A stretch of DNA of 64,000 bases, taken from NCBI GenBank assembly GCA_903929795.1, contig CAIYWC010000091.1, positions 1 to 64,000 on the forward strand, in the 5' to 3' direction. The stretch comes from an uncultured Myxococcales bacterium (GTDB taxonomy: Bacteria; Myxococcota_A; UBA9042). Below the pieces are notes generated by a model. It made no database searches. It saw nothing but the letters and a program-made list of their open reading frames with translations, and had not been told where the DNA came from. This document shows positions 9,356 through 18,900 of this stretch, piece by piece. Position numbers and translations under genes: made by a program. Numbering within the stretch: the first letter of the stretch is position 1; each line of letters starts with the position of its first letter.

Positions 9356-10411
9356 ATGGCGGTCAAGAACGCAGTCGGCCTTGATATCGGCACCTCGTCG
9401 ATCAAGGTCGCGCACGTCCAGGAGGGCAAGAAGGGCGTCCAGCTCATGGCGTTTGATACGATCATGCTGCCGCCGGACACGATTCGCGACGGCCAGATCC
9501 TCAACGCGCCGCAGCTGGTCCAGCGCATCCAGGAGTTGTTCGCGCTGAACAAAATCAAGCACCGGCAGGTCGCAGTGTCGCTTTCGGGTCACTCCGTGAT
9601 CATCAAGAAGATTTCGCTCCCGGAGATGACGTTGGCGGAGCTGGAAGACTCCATCCAATGGGAAGCGGAGCAGTACATTCCGTTTGATATCAAAGACGTG
9701 AACGTCGATTTCCAGATCATCGACCCGCACGCCGGCCAAGCCCAAATGGACGTGCTGCTGGTGGCGGCGAAGAAAGCGGTGATTGAGGAGATGTGCGAGG
9801 TCGTGCGCGCGGCGAAGCTGGAGCCGGTGCTCGTGGATGTGGACGCGTTCGCGCTTTATAATGCGTTTGAGCTGAATTTTCCGCTGCCGCCGGACCAGAC
9901 CGTCGCGCTGATCAACGTCGGCGCGTCGACCATCAACATCAACGTCGTGTCCAATGGCATGACGTCGTTTACCCGCGATATTACGGTCGGCGGCAATCTG
10001 CTGACGGAGGAAATCTCCAAGCAATTCGCGGTGCCGTGGGAAGAAGCGGAGCACATGAAGACGACGTCCGAGACGACGCTGTCGATGTCCGGCGTGCTGC
10101 GTGAAGTGCAGCGGATCTCCGGGCGCGTGTCGGAAGTGCTGATTGCCGAAATCCAGCGGTCGCTCGACTTTTTTGCCGCCACGGCGATCAACGCCGACAT
10201 CAGCGCGGTGTACCTGTGCGGCGGCGCGGCGCTGCAGTCCGGGCTGATCGAAGGCATGGAGCGGCGGCTCGGCACGCACGTGCGGGCGCTGAACCCCTTC
10301 AACAACGTGGTCATCGACCCCAAGAAGTTCGACACCGCGCTCTTGCAGCGCATGGCGCCGATCGCCGCGGTGGCGATGGGCTTGGCGTTGCGCAAACCGG
10401 ATGATCGGTAA
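9356..10411 (+). CDS. pilM: Type IV pilus assembly protein PilM
   Basis: The cytoplasmic actin-like ATPase of the type IV pilus alignment complex, 351 residues, a normal length. The N-terminal GLDIGTSSIKVA is the phosphate-1 loop of the actin/FtsA/PilM fold. The segment SLPEMTLAELEDSIQWEAEQ is characteristic of PilM. Near the C-terminus YLCGGAALQSGL is the adenosine-binding loop. PilM binds the cytoplasmic N-terminus of PilN, the next gene, 15 nt downstream. The open frame begins earlier at 9314, but ATG at 9356 (MAVKNAVG) has an upstream GGAG and matches the family N-terminus. It is the first gene of the pilMNOPQ run. Confidence 0.95.
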   Translation: MAVKNAVGLDIGTSSIKVAHVQEGKKGVQLMAFDTIMLPPDTIRDGQILNAPQLVQRIQELFALNKIKHRQVAVSLSGHSVIIKKISLPEMTLAELEDSIQWEAEQYIPFDIKDVNVDFQIIDPHAGQAQMDVLLVAAKKAVIEEMCEVVRAAKLEPVLVDVDAFALYNAFELNFPLPPDQTVALINVGASTININVVSNGMTSFTRDITVGGNLLTEEISKQFAVPWEEAEHMKTTSETTLSMSGVLREVQRISGRVSEVLIAEIQRSLDFFAATAINADISAVYLCGGAALQSGLIEGMERRLGTHVRALNPFNNVVIDPKKFDTALLQRMAPIAAVAMGLALRKPDDR

Positions 10412-10426
10412 CGGAGAATCGCGAGC

Positions 10427-11518
10427 GTGCTGCTGATGATCCGGATCAACCTGCTGGGCAGGGCCAAAGGCCAAAAAGGCGGCAAACGCAGCTTTTCGCT
10501 GCCGCGCATTCCCAACGTCGGCCTGCTGCTGGCGCTGCTGATCTTGGTGATTGAAGGCGCCGTCGCGTTTCAGTGGTCGCAGCAGGCCGCGGAAAATGCC
10601 AACAAGCTGGAGAGCAAGGCGCGCAAGCTCAAAGAAGAAGTCGATGATTACTCGAAAGTGAAGACCGAAGTCGACGAGTTGAAGCACAAGCTGGAAGACG
10701 GCGGCAAGGAGAAGCTGGTCTTTGACGAGCTGTTTGCCGAGAAGGTCGGACCGGCCAATGCCTTGACTTACCTGTCTTTTGTCCTGGCGCCGCGCAAGGA
10801 AGCTGAGCTGCCGGGCGACGAACTCAAGCAGATGGAGCTGGCCGGCTGGCGCGTGAACTGGCCCGGTGAACGCGCGCGCGCGTGGCTGACGTCCGTGCAC
10901 GAGCGCGAGGGCGAAGTGACGCTGGTGGGCGGCGCAGTCGACCACGGCGACGTGGCGGAAGTGGCACGGCGGCTCGAGTCGAGCGCGCATTTTCGCGAGA
11001 TGAAGCTGGTGTCGCAGGAGCGCAAATTCGACGTCGCGCTGGGCGTGACGTACATCGAATTCACGATTCGCGGCGACATGGTGTACCTGCTGGAGCCGTA
11101 CAAGCCCGCGGGCGCAGCGCCAGAAGCCCCGCCAGCGGCCGCCGCGGATGCCGACGCGAGCGCGGGCGATGGTGCCGCGGCAGCCGCGGATTCCGACGAC
11201 GCGGCCGTGAAGCTGAAATCCGCGCTTTTGCCGCAGCCTGACGCTGCAGCCGGCGAAACCGGCGCGGCAACGGCCGACGCTGACGTCGAACCCGTTGATT
11301 CACGCGAAGAAAAAGACTACGGGCCGCCGCCGCCGATCGTGCCCAAGCCGGTCGCACCGCCGCCTGCCCCGGAACCGAGCCGCGCGCCGTCCGTCGCGCC
11401 GCTCTTGCAAGAAGCCGTGGAACCACCACCGGCTGACCAGGCCGCCGATCCGGGTGATCCCGGCGCGGCCACCGCACCCTCAGCCCCGCCTGCCCCAGCT
11501 GGCAGCGAAAACCCGTAA
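10427..11518 (+). CDS. pilN: Type IV pilus inner-membrane protein PilN, with long C-terminal extension
   Basis: An inner-membrane alignment-complex protein, 363 residues. The N-terminus carries the PilM-binding signature IRINLL, followed by one membrane segment (about residues 32-50), a coiled coil (about 55-95) and the periplasmic PilN domain (about 105-222). The last 135-140 residues, from about 225, are Ala/Pro/Asp-rich, low in complexity and probably disordered; ordinary PilN is about 180-220 residues and lacks this. GTG at 10427 follows GGAGAA. ATG at 10436 (MIRINLL) is a close alternative giving the classical N-terminus. The stop lies 10 nt before pilO. Confidence 0.9.
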   Translation: MLLMIRINLLGRAKGQKGGKRSFSLPRIPNVGLLLALLILVIEGAVAFQWSQQAAENANKLESKARKLKEEVDDYSKVKTEVDELKHKLEDGGKEKLVFDELFAEKVGPANALTYLSFVLAPRKEAELPGDELKQMELAGWRVNWPGERARAWLTSVHEREGEVTLVGGAVDHGDVAEVARRLESSAHFREMKLVSQERKFDVALGVTYIEFTIRGDMVYLLEPYKPAGAAPEAPPAAAADADASAGDGAAAAADSDDAAVKLKSALLPQPDAAAGETGAATADADVEPVDSREEKDYGPPPPIVPKPVAPPPAPEPSRAPSVAPLLQEAVEPPPADQAADPGDPGAATAPSAPPAPAGSENP

Positions 11519-11528
11519 GGAGCAGAAC

Positions 11529-12260
11529 GTGGACCAGTTCATGAAACTGCCACCGGGCCAAAAGGCCGCCGTCCTCGCGGCGGTCCTGGCTGTGATAGGC
11601 TTGGGCATGTACTTCTTGCTGGTCGATCCGCAGTTGGGCCGGGCGTCCGCGGCGCGGGCATCGCTGCAAACGACCGAGAAGGAGTTGGCGGAGCTCAAGG
11701 CGGCGGCGAGCATGGAAGAACTGGCCAAGCTGCACAAACAGAACGACGAACTGAACGAAAAGAACAAGGAAGCCAAGAAGATGCTACCGGCATCTGAGGA
11801 AGTGCCAGATTTCATCGACAGCGTGCAGAGCGACGCGGTACACGTGGGCCTGCAGGTCAAGCGCTTTGATCGGCTCAAAGAAGAGAATCAGGACATGTAC
11901 CTGTCCATCCCGATCAAGATGGTCGTGGAAGGAAAGATGAACGATCTCATCCGGTTCATGCGCATCTATGCAGGCAATGACCGGCGCGTGATTCACATCA
12001 AGGACTTGGCGATCGACCAGGCGCCGCCGGAAATGGACATGATCAAGAAGAAGCTGGCAACGACGCGGCCCGAAGGCAAAGGCAATGACCGCGGCGCCAC
12101 GACGCCCGAGGAGAAGCTGCTTCAAGCCCTCGATGAAAACGAACTGGTGTATGAGCTCGTGACGGTGCGCGCGACGTTTACCGCATACGCATACACCTGG
12201 ACGGGCAAACCGGCACCGGGCGGCGTGGCGCCGGCCAAGACGGCTCGCAAACGCACGTAA
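11529..12260 (+). CDS. pilO: Type IV pilus inner-membrane protein PilO
   Basis: The PilN partner in the inner-membrane alignment complex, 243 residues. It has a short cytoplasmic N-terminus, one membrane segment (residues 13-31, ending YFLLVDP), a coiled coil (about 36-85) and a periplasmic ferredoxin-like domain with the segment PIKMVVEGKMNDLIRFM typical of PilO. The frame opens upstream inside pilN, but GTG at 11529 has AAGGAG six bases upstream and puts the membrane segment where the family has it. The C-terminus carries a basic tail (KTARKRT). pilP starts 18 nt after the stop. Confidence 0.92.
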   Translation: MDQFMKLPPGQKAAVLAAVLAVIGLGMYFLLVDPQLGRASAARASLQTTEKELAELKAAASMEELAKLHKQNDELNEKNKEAKKMLPASEEVPDFIDSVQSDAVHVGLQVKRFDRLKEENQDMYLSIPIKMVVEGKMNDLIRFMRIYAGNDRRVIHIKDLAIDQAPPEMDMIKKKLATTRPEGKGNDRGATTPEEKLLQALDENELVYELVTVRATFTAYAYTWTGKPAPGGVAPAKTARKRT

Positions 12261-12278
12261 CTGGAGCAACTGAGTCCG

Positions 12279-12938
12279 ATGGTCCTGAAGTTGTTGCACA
12301 ATCTGCTCAAGCTCGGCCACCGTCGCCCCGTCGCGGCGCTGGCGCTGTTGGCGTTTTTGGCAGCGTGCGCAGGCGCCAAGAAGGAAGCGGAGGCCGAGAA
12401 GCCCAAGCCCAAGCACAGGGTGGTCGAGCCCGAGGGCGAAGGCACGGCGGTCGATGGCTGGATCGTGCTGGGCGAGAACCCGAAGTGGAAGCCGATCGAG
12501 CCGCTTTTTGCGGCCTACGCCAAGCGCGACGTCTCAGGGCTGCACAACCCGATGCGCTCGAATTTGTGGACTTTTGTCGAGCGCCCTGTGCCGACCAAAG
12601 GGCCCGGAACGGGTGGGTCGATCGAGCCGCCGCCGACGCCGGTGGCCGTCACGCCGCTGACCCGGTTCCCGCTGCCGACGCTGACGCTGTTCATGCTGGT
12701 CTCCGGCGTGGCGCAGCCCAAGGCGGTGCTGCTGGACACGGAAGGCAACCAGCTGGTCGTCGTGCGCGGCGATCACCTGGGCGCGGAAGGTGGCGTGGTC
12801 AAGGCGATTACCCAGTACGAACTGCAAGTGTCTGTCCCGGGCGAACCTGACGTCGTCAAGTCGCTCAAGCCGCCGCTGAATCCAGTGGAAGAACTCGACG
12901 CCGAGACTCAAGGTGCCGGCAAGAAGCCCGAACTGTGA
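12279..12938 (+). CDS. pilP: Type IV pilus lipoprotein PilP
   Basis: An inner-membrane lipoprotein that links PilN/PilO to the secretin, 219 residues. The signal ends in LAAC with the lipidated Cys at residue 30. A charged, probably flexible linker follows, then the PilP domain around residues 125-205: LTRFPLPTLTLFMLVSG, then VLLDTEGNQLVVVRGDHLG and the GGVVKAI strand. A Pro-rich insertion at about 100-120 is slightly unusual. It lies between pilO and pilQ with short gaps, as in other pilMNOPQ operons. Confidence 0.88.
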   Translation: MVLKLLHNLLKLGHRRPVAALALLAFLAACAGAKKEAEAEKPKPKHRVVEPEGEGTAVDGWIVLGENPKWKPIEPLFAAYAKRDVSGLHNPMRSNLWTFVERPVPTKGPGTGGSIEPPPTPVAVTPLTRFPLPTLTLFMLVSGVAQPKAVLLDTEGNQLVVVRGDHLGAEGGVVKAITQYELQVSVPGEPDVVKSLKPPLNPVEELDAETQGAGKKPEL

Positions 12939-12956
12939 GCCAGAGGTAGAAAGCCG

Positions 12957-15900
12957 ATGAAGATCACAATGTTGCAAAAATCGTCCCTCCCGCTGCTCGA
13001 CCGCAAGTCCGCGCTGGTGCGGGCCATTTGCCAGCTGCTGGTTGCCGCGCTGGTGATGCCGGCGCCGCTCGCGACCGCGTGGGCGACCGAGCCCGGGCGC
13101 GCGACGCAAGCCGTCGTGTCGCTGCTGGGCATCGACGTACAGGAAGCGCCGCAGACGACCGTCATCACCGTGCACGGCAGCACCGTGCCGACGTTCACGA
13201 CCTACCGGCTGGACAAGCCGCAGCGGCTGATTATCGACGTCGTGGGCGCCAGCGTGACGGCGAACGAGCCGCGGTTCGTGCAAAACGGCGTCGTGCGCTC
13301 GGTGGAAGCCGTGCCGTTCAAGCGCGGCGCGGCGAATTTCGGCCGCGTGATCGTGACTTTCGAGCAGGACGCGCTCTACCACGTGCGGGCGGAGGGCAAC
13401 AGCGTCGTGATCGTCGTCGACGGCAGCGACCGCAAGCTGAACCAGGCACAGAGTGAGCAGGTCGCGGCGGCGCAAGAGGCGGCACGGACGGCGGCTCAGC
13501 GCGAACGCGATCTGGCGGCTGAGCTGCGCAAGTCCCGCCAGCGCGAGGAAGACGCGCAATCCGCCCAGCACGAGGCGCAGACGGCCCAGCGGCGGCTGCA
13601 AGATGAGCTGGACGCGCTGAAACAGCAGGCGGGCGACAAGGCGGCGCTGGAAGCCAAGCAGGTCGAAATGGCCAAGTCCCAGGCAGACTTGGACGCGGCA
13701 AACCAACGGCTGAAAGACGAGCAGGACGCGGCGAAAAAGCTGCGCGACCAGCTGAACCAGGAACGACAGAGCCTGGCGGCGGTGATCGCCCAGCGGCAGT
13801 CCGAGGAGGCGCGCATCGAGCTGCTGCGCCAGAAAATTCAGGAATTACAGCGGGATACGCAGCGCAAGGACGACGCGCGGATCGCCGGGCTGCAAGGCGA
13901 GCTGGAGAAAGCGCGCAAGCAGGCGGAGCAGCTGCGCACGGACGCGCGCGACATCGCGGGCTCACGGCGGACGGCGCAGGCCGAGGAAGTGGCGCACTTG
14001 AAGAAGGTGCTGGCCGGCAAGGACGCGGAATTGCAGGGTGCGCTGGCGCGGTCGGACGCGGCGTCCAAGCGCCAGGCGGCGCAGTTGAAGCAGGAGCTGG
14101 GTCAGGCACGCGACCAGCTGAAGCAGACCCAGTCGGCGCTGGAACGCGCGGCGAAGGCAGACGCCGAGCGCGAGCTGGCGGAGCGCAAATGGCGCGAAGC
14201 CGAGCAGCGCGCCGTGCGGGCGGAGCAGGAGCTGGCGGCGCGGACGGTGGAGCTGTCCAAGAGCCGTGCGGAGACGGCCGACCTGACGCGCCAGAAGAAA
14301 GAGGCGGACGCTCGGGCGACGGAAGTGGCGCGGCTGCTGGGCGAGCGCGAGCGGGAAATCGAGGGCGTGAAGCTCGCGTTGAAGGAGCGCGAGGCGCTGC
14401 TGGCAACGGAGCTGGTGGCGGCGAAAGCGCGCGAGGCAGCGGCGGCGAAAGAGGGTCGACAGGCGGAAGCGGATCAAGCGGCGCGCGAGCGCGGCGAGCT
14501 GGAAAAGCGGCAGACGACGCTGGCCGGTGAGCTGGCCATGCGCGAGAAAGAGCTGGTTCAGGCGCGCCATGACGCCGCGGACAACCAGCAGGCGCGCGCC
14601 CAGGCAGAGCAGGAAGCGGAGCGGCTGCGGGCGGAGCTGGCGAATCGGGAAGAGGCGCTGCGGAGCCTGCAACAGGGCAAGTCGACGGCGGATCAGGCCA
14701 AGCTGGCGCAAGCCGAGGCCCAGGTCGCCGCGGCGCGCACGCAGCTGCAGACCCAGCTGGCCGAGCGCGACCAGAAGATGGCGGCGCTGCAAAAGCAGGT
14801 GACCGGCGAGCTGGCGCAGATGCACACGCAGCTGGAAGGCCTGCAGGGGGAGCTCGCGGCGGCCAAACAGGAGACGCAGGTGGCGCGCGAGACGGCGGCG
14901 CAGAGCGAGACTGAGCTGCAGGCGACCAAGGCCACCGCACAAAAGCGCGAGCTGGAGCTGCAGGCGACCAAGGCCACCGCACAAAAGCGCGAGCAGGAGC
15001 TGCAGGCGGCGAGAGAGACCGCAGCGCAGCGCGAGACCGAGCTGCGGGCGGCCAAGGCCACGGCGCAACAGCGCGAGCAGGAACTGCAGGCGGCCAAGGA
15101 AAAGGCGGACAGCCGCGCGGCGCAGGTGGCGCAACTGCTGGACGACCGGGAGCGGCAGATCGGCGCGATGCGGACCGATCTCCAGACGCGCGAGGCGATG
15201 CTGACCGCGGAGTTGGCCGAGGCGAAGGCGCGCGAGGCTGCTGCGCAAAAGGCCGGCAAAAAGGCCGAGATCGAGGCGGCGGCCAAGACACGGACGGCGC
15301 TGGAGCGGGAGCAGTCGACGCTGCGCAAGGAGCTGACGAGCCGGGAGCGGGAGCTCGCGGCGGCGCGCCAGGAGGCGGACAAGAACGCGAGCGCCCGGCG
15401 CCAGGCCGAGAGCCAAGCCGAGACGCTGCGGCAGGAGCTGGCGGCGCGCGAAAAGGAGCTGGAAGGCCTGAGGACCGCGGGCGACGCATCGGCGCACAAG
15501 CAACTGCGGGAGGCGGAGGCGCGCGTAGCGGCGACTCGGCAGCAGCTGCAGACGCAGTTGGCGGCGCGGGACGCCCAGCTGGCGGCCACGCAACAGCGGC
15601 TCCAAGCGCAGATGGACCAGGTCAAGGCGGAACTGGCGCGCGCCAAGGCGGAGTCGGCGCGCAAGGATCGCGAGCTGACGGCGGCGCGCGAACAGGAAGC
15701 GCGGCAAAAGAAGCTGGCGGACCAAGTCTCGTCGCAACTGCATGAACGGGAAGAGGAAATTGCCGGATTGCGCAAATCCGTGCAGGCGCGCGAGGCGAAG
15801 CTGCAGGCCGCGGTGGCGTCAGCGCGCGAGGCGGAGCACACGGCGCAGCGCGAAGGTCGCGCGCAGGATGCGGCCAAGGCCAAGGCGGAGCGCGCGCGGC

Positions 15901-18900
15901 TGGAACAACAGCAGGCCGGAATGCGCAAGGAATTGGCGGCCCAGCAGGCGAGCCTGGCGGATGCGCGCCAGGAAGCGGCGCGGCAGGCCGATGCCCGGCA
16001 GAAGGCGGAGGCGGATGCGCGGCGGCTGCAGTCGGCGCTGGCGGATCGCGAGCTGGCGTTGGCGGCGCTGCAGAGCACGTCGGCGCCGGCGGCGGAGCTG
16101 GAGCGGGCGCGGCAATCCGTGGAGCAAGCGCGGGCGCGGCTGAGCGAACAGGAAGCGGCGCAGGCAGCGAAACTAGCGGAAATGCAGACGCAATTCGACG
16201 GGCGGCTGGCGAAGATGCAGGCCGAACTGCAAGCGGCGCATGCCCGCGAGCTGGCGGATCTGCGGGCGGATCGGGAAGCGCGCGAGAAGCTGTCGCAGGA
16301 GCGGGCGGCACGCGTGGAAGGCCTGCTGAAAGACCGCGAGAGCGAGCTGAAGCAGCTGCAGGACGAAGTGAAAGTGCGGGAAATCACGCTGGCGGCGCAG
16401 CTGGAAGACGCGAAGGCGCGCGAGGAAGAGGCGTCGGCCAAGGGCCAGGAAGTGGAGGCGAAAAAAGCCGCCGTGGATCGGCAAAAGCTGGAGACCGCGA
16501 TGGCGCGGCTGCAAGACGACGTGAAGGCGCACGAGCTGGCGCTGGCATCGGCGCAACAGGACGCCAAGGCCCAGGCGGACGCGCGGGCGCAAGCCGAGCA
16601 GCAGGTCCAGGCGCTGACCGTGGCGCTGCGCGATCGCGAACAGGCGATGGCGGCCGCGCGGCAGGCGGGCGGCACGAACGCGAGCGCGGTGGCCCAGGCG
16701 CAGGCGGAGCTGGACACGGCGCAGCAGCGACACTCGGCGGCGCTGGCGACACGCGACGCGCAAATCCAGAAGCTGGAGCACGACGTGGAGGCGCGCATCG
16801 CCCAAGTCCGCGCGGAGCTGGCGGCAGAACACAAGAAGCGCGAGGCGGCGCTGGCCCAGCAGATGGCGAGTCAGAGCGAGCAGTACGAAGCGCGCATCGC
16901 CGTGACGCAAGCGCAGGCGCAAAAGGCCAGCGAGCACGAGCAGAAGCTCACGACGCTGCTGACCCAGCGCGAGCGCGAGATGAAGGCGCTGCAGACCCAG
17001 GTGAGCGAGCGGCTCAAGAATCTGGATGCAGAGACGGCGGCCGCGAAGGCGCGCGAAGTGGCGGCTCAGAAGTCGGGCCAGACGCAGGCGGCGGCGGCTG
17101 CGGTGCGCGACCAGAAGCGGCTGCAGCGCGAGCTGGCCGAAGCGCAAAAGCAGATGCGCGAGCGGGAAGTGGCGATCAACACGGCGCGGACCGAGGCGAT
17201 CAGCCAGCAAAAAGCCCGCGAGGAGACGGACAAGCGAGCGCGGGCCTTGGCGGCGACGCTGGAGACGCGCGCGGCGGAACTGGCCGAGCTGCAACGGGAT
17301 TCCAAAGCGGATCGGGCGCGCGTGGCGGCAGCCGAGAAGGCCGTGACCGAAGCGAAAGCGCGGCTGGCGACGACGGAGAAAGCGCGAGCGGAATCCGACC
17401 GGGCGATGCAAAAGCGTCTGGAGCAGGAAATCGCCAGCGTGCGCAAGCAGATGGCGGCGGAAGCGGCGGCGCGCGAGAAGGCACTGGCGGAGCAGTATGC
17501 GGCGCGCGAGTCGGAGCTGCAGTCGCAGCTGTCGCAGTCGGAGACGCGGCGCAAGCAGGCGGAGTCGACCGCGGCGAAGACCGGGCCGATGGACGACTAC
17601 CTGAAGCGGCAGCAGGCGCGCATTGCGGTGCTGGAGTCGCGCGCGGACCGGGAGCGCGAGTCGCGCGAGGAAGTGGACCGGCTGGCGCAGGAAGAGCGCA
17701 AGCGCGCGGAAGAACTGAAAGAACAGCTGGCGCAGGAGCGGGCTGAGAAGGCGCGCAAGGACCAGGAATTGGAGACGCTGCGCAAACAGGCGGCCCAGGC
17801 GGACGCGGCGGCGAAGAAGGCGCAGCAGCGCGAGCTGGACAAGCAGCAGCTGGCAGCGGCGGAGAAGCAAAAGACGCTGGCGGCACAGGCCAAGGCCAAG
17901 GATGAAGACGGGCTGCGGCGCGAGGCAGAAGCGGAACGGCAGCGGGCGCGGCAGGATCGGCCGGGCGAAGCGGCGGGGACGCAGATCCAGGACGTGGCGA
18001 TCACCGCGGAAGGCCACGAGCGCGGGCACCTTGTGCTGCCGATGAGCGGGCAAATCAAGGCGGGCCAGGTCACCGTCCTGAGCCGCGACGCCCAGCGGCT
18101 GGTGCTGCGCGTGACCGGCGCGCACGTGCCGGAGCGGCTGCAAAAGACGTACGACACCGGCGGGCTGCAAGGTCCGATGGACCGCGTGACGGTGTTTTCG
18201 CCTGAGGGCCAGAAGCAAGAAGTGCGCGTGGTCGTGGACCTGAACGAGGGTGTGACCGACCGGCTGCGCGTCGAAGGCGACCGCGTCCTGTGGGATTTTG
18301 AGCGCATGGACGCCCGCGCGTCGACGGTGAAGCCAGCATTCGCCCAGAAGAATGGCGCCGCGGTGAAGACCGGAGGCGAAGGTCTGGCGGCGGCACCACA
18401 ACCCGCGCGCGCACCTGAGGATTCGGGCGGTGGCGGCGCGCCGCTCGGCAACGTCGGCAGCGGCGCGGCGGCGGAAGCGCAGGGCGTCAATGCGGAGCCG
18501 ATCCGCACGCCGTGGCGCAAGGCGCGGCGCTACACCGGCAAGCGCATCAATTTGACCATCAAAGACGCGGACATCCAGAACGTGCTCACGTTCCTCGCCA
18601 AGGAAGGCAAGGTCAACATCATCGCCGGGCCGGAAGTCGGCGGCAAGGTCACGTTTCATCTGGAGAATATCCCGTGGGACCTCGCGCTGGACGTGATCCT
18701 GCGGGCGCGCAACTTGGATTACGTGAGGCAGTCCGGCGTGATCCGCGTCAGCACGCGCGAGGCTCTGGAGAAAGAATTCCAGTCGGAGGTGGAAAGGCGA
18801 CAGAAGCTCGAAGACGTCAAACAGCTCGTCGTCCGGATCATCCCGGTGAACTACAGCCAGGCGATTGAACTCGCCAAGCAGGCCAAGGAGTTGAACTCAA

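Noticed and set aside
13318..18659. Long minus-strand open frames opposite pilQ (for example 13962-15743, 14693-16834, 16173-18659)
   Set aside because: They mirror the coiled-coil codons (Leu/Arg- or Ser/Ala-rich), have no ribosome sites and lie opposite a gene with a complete domain set.
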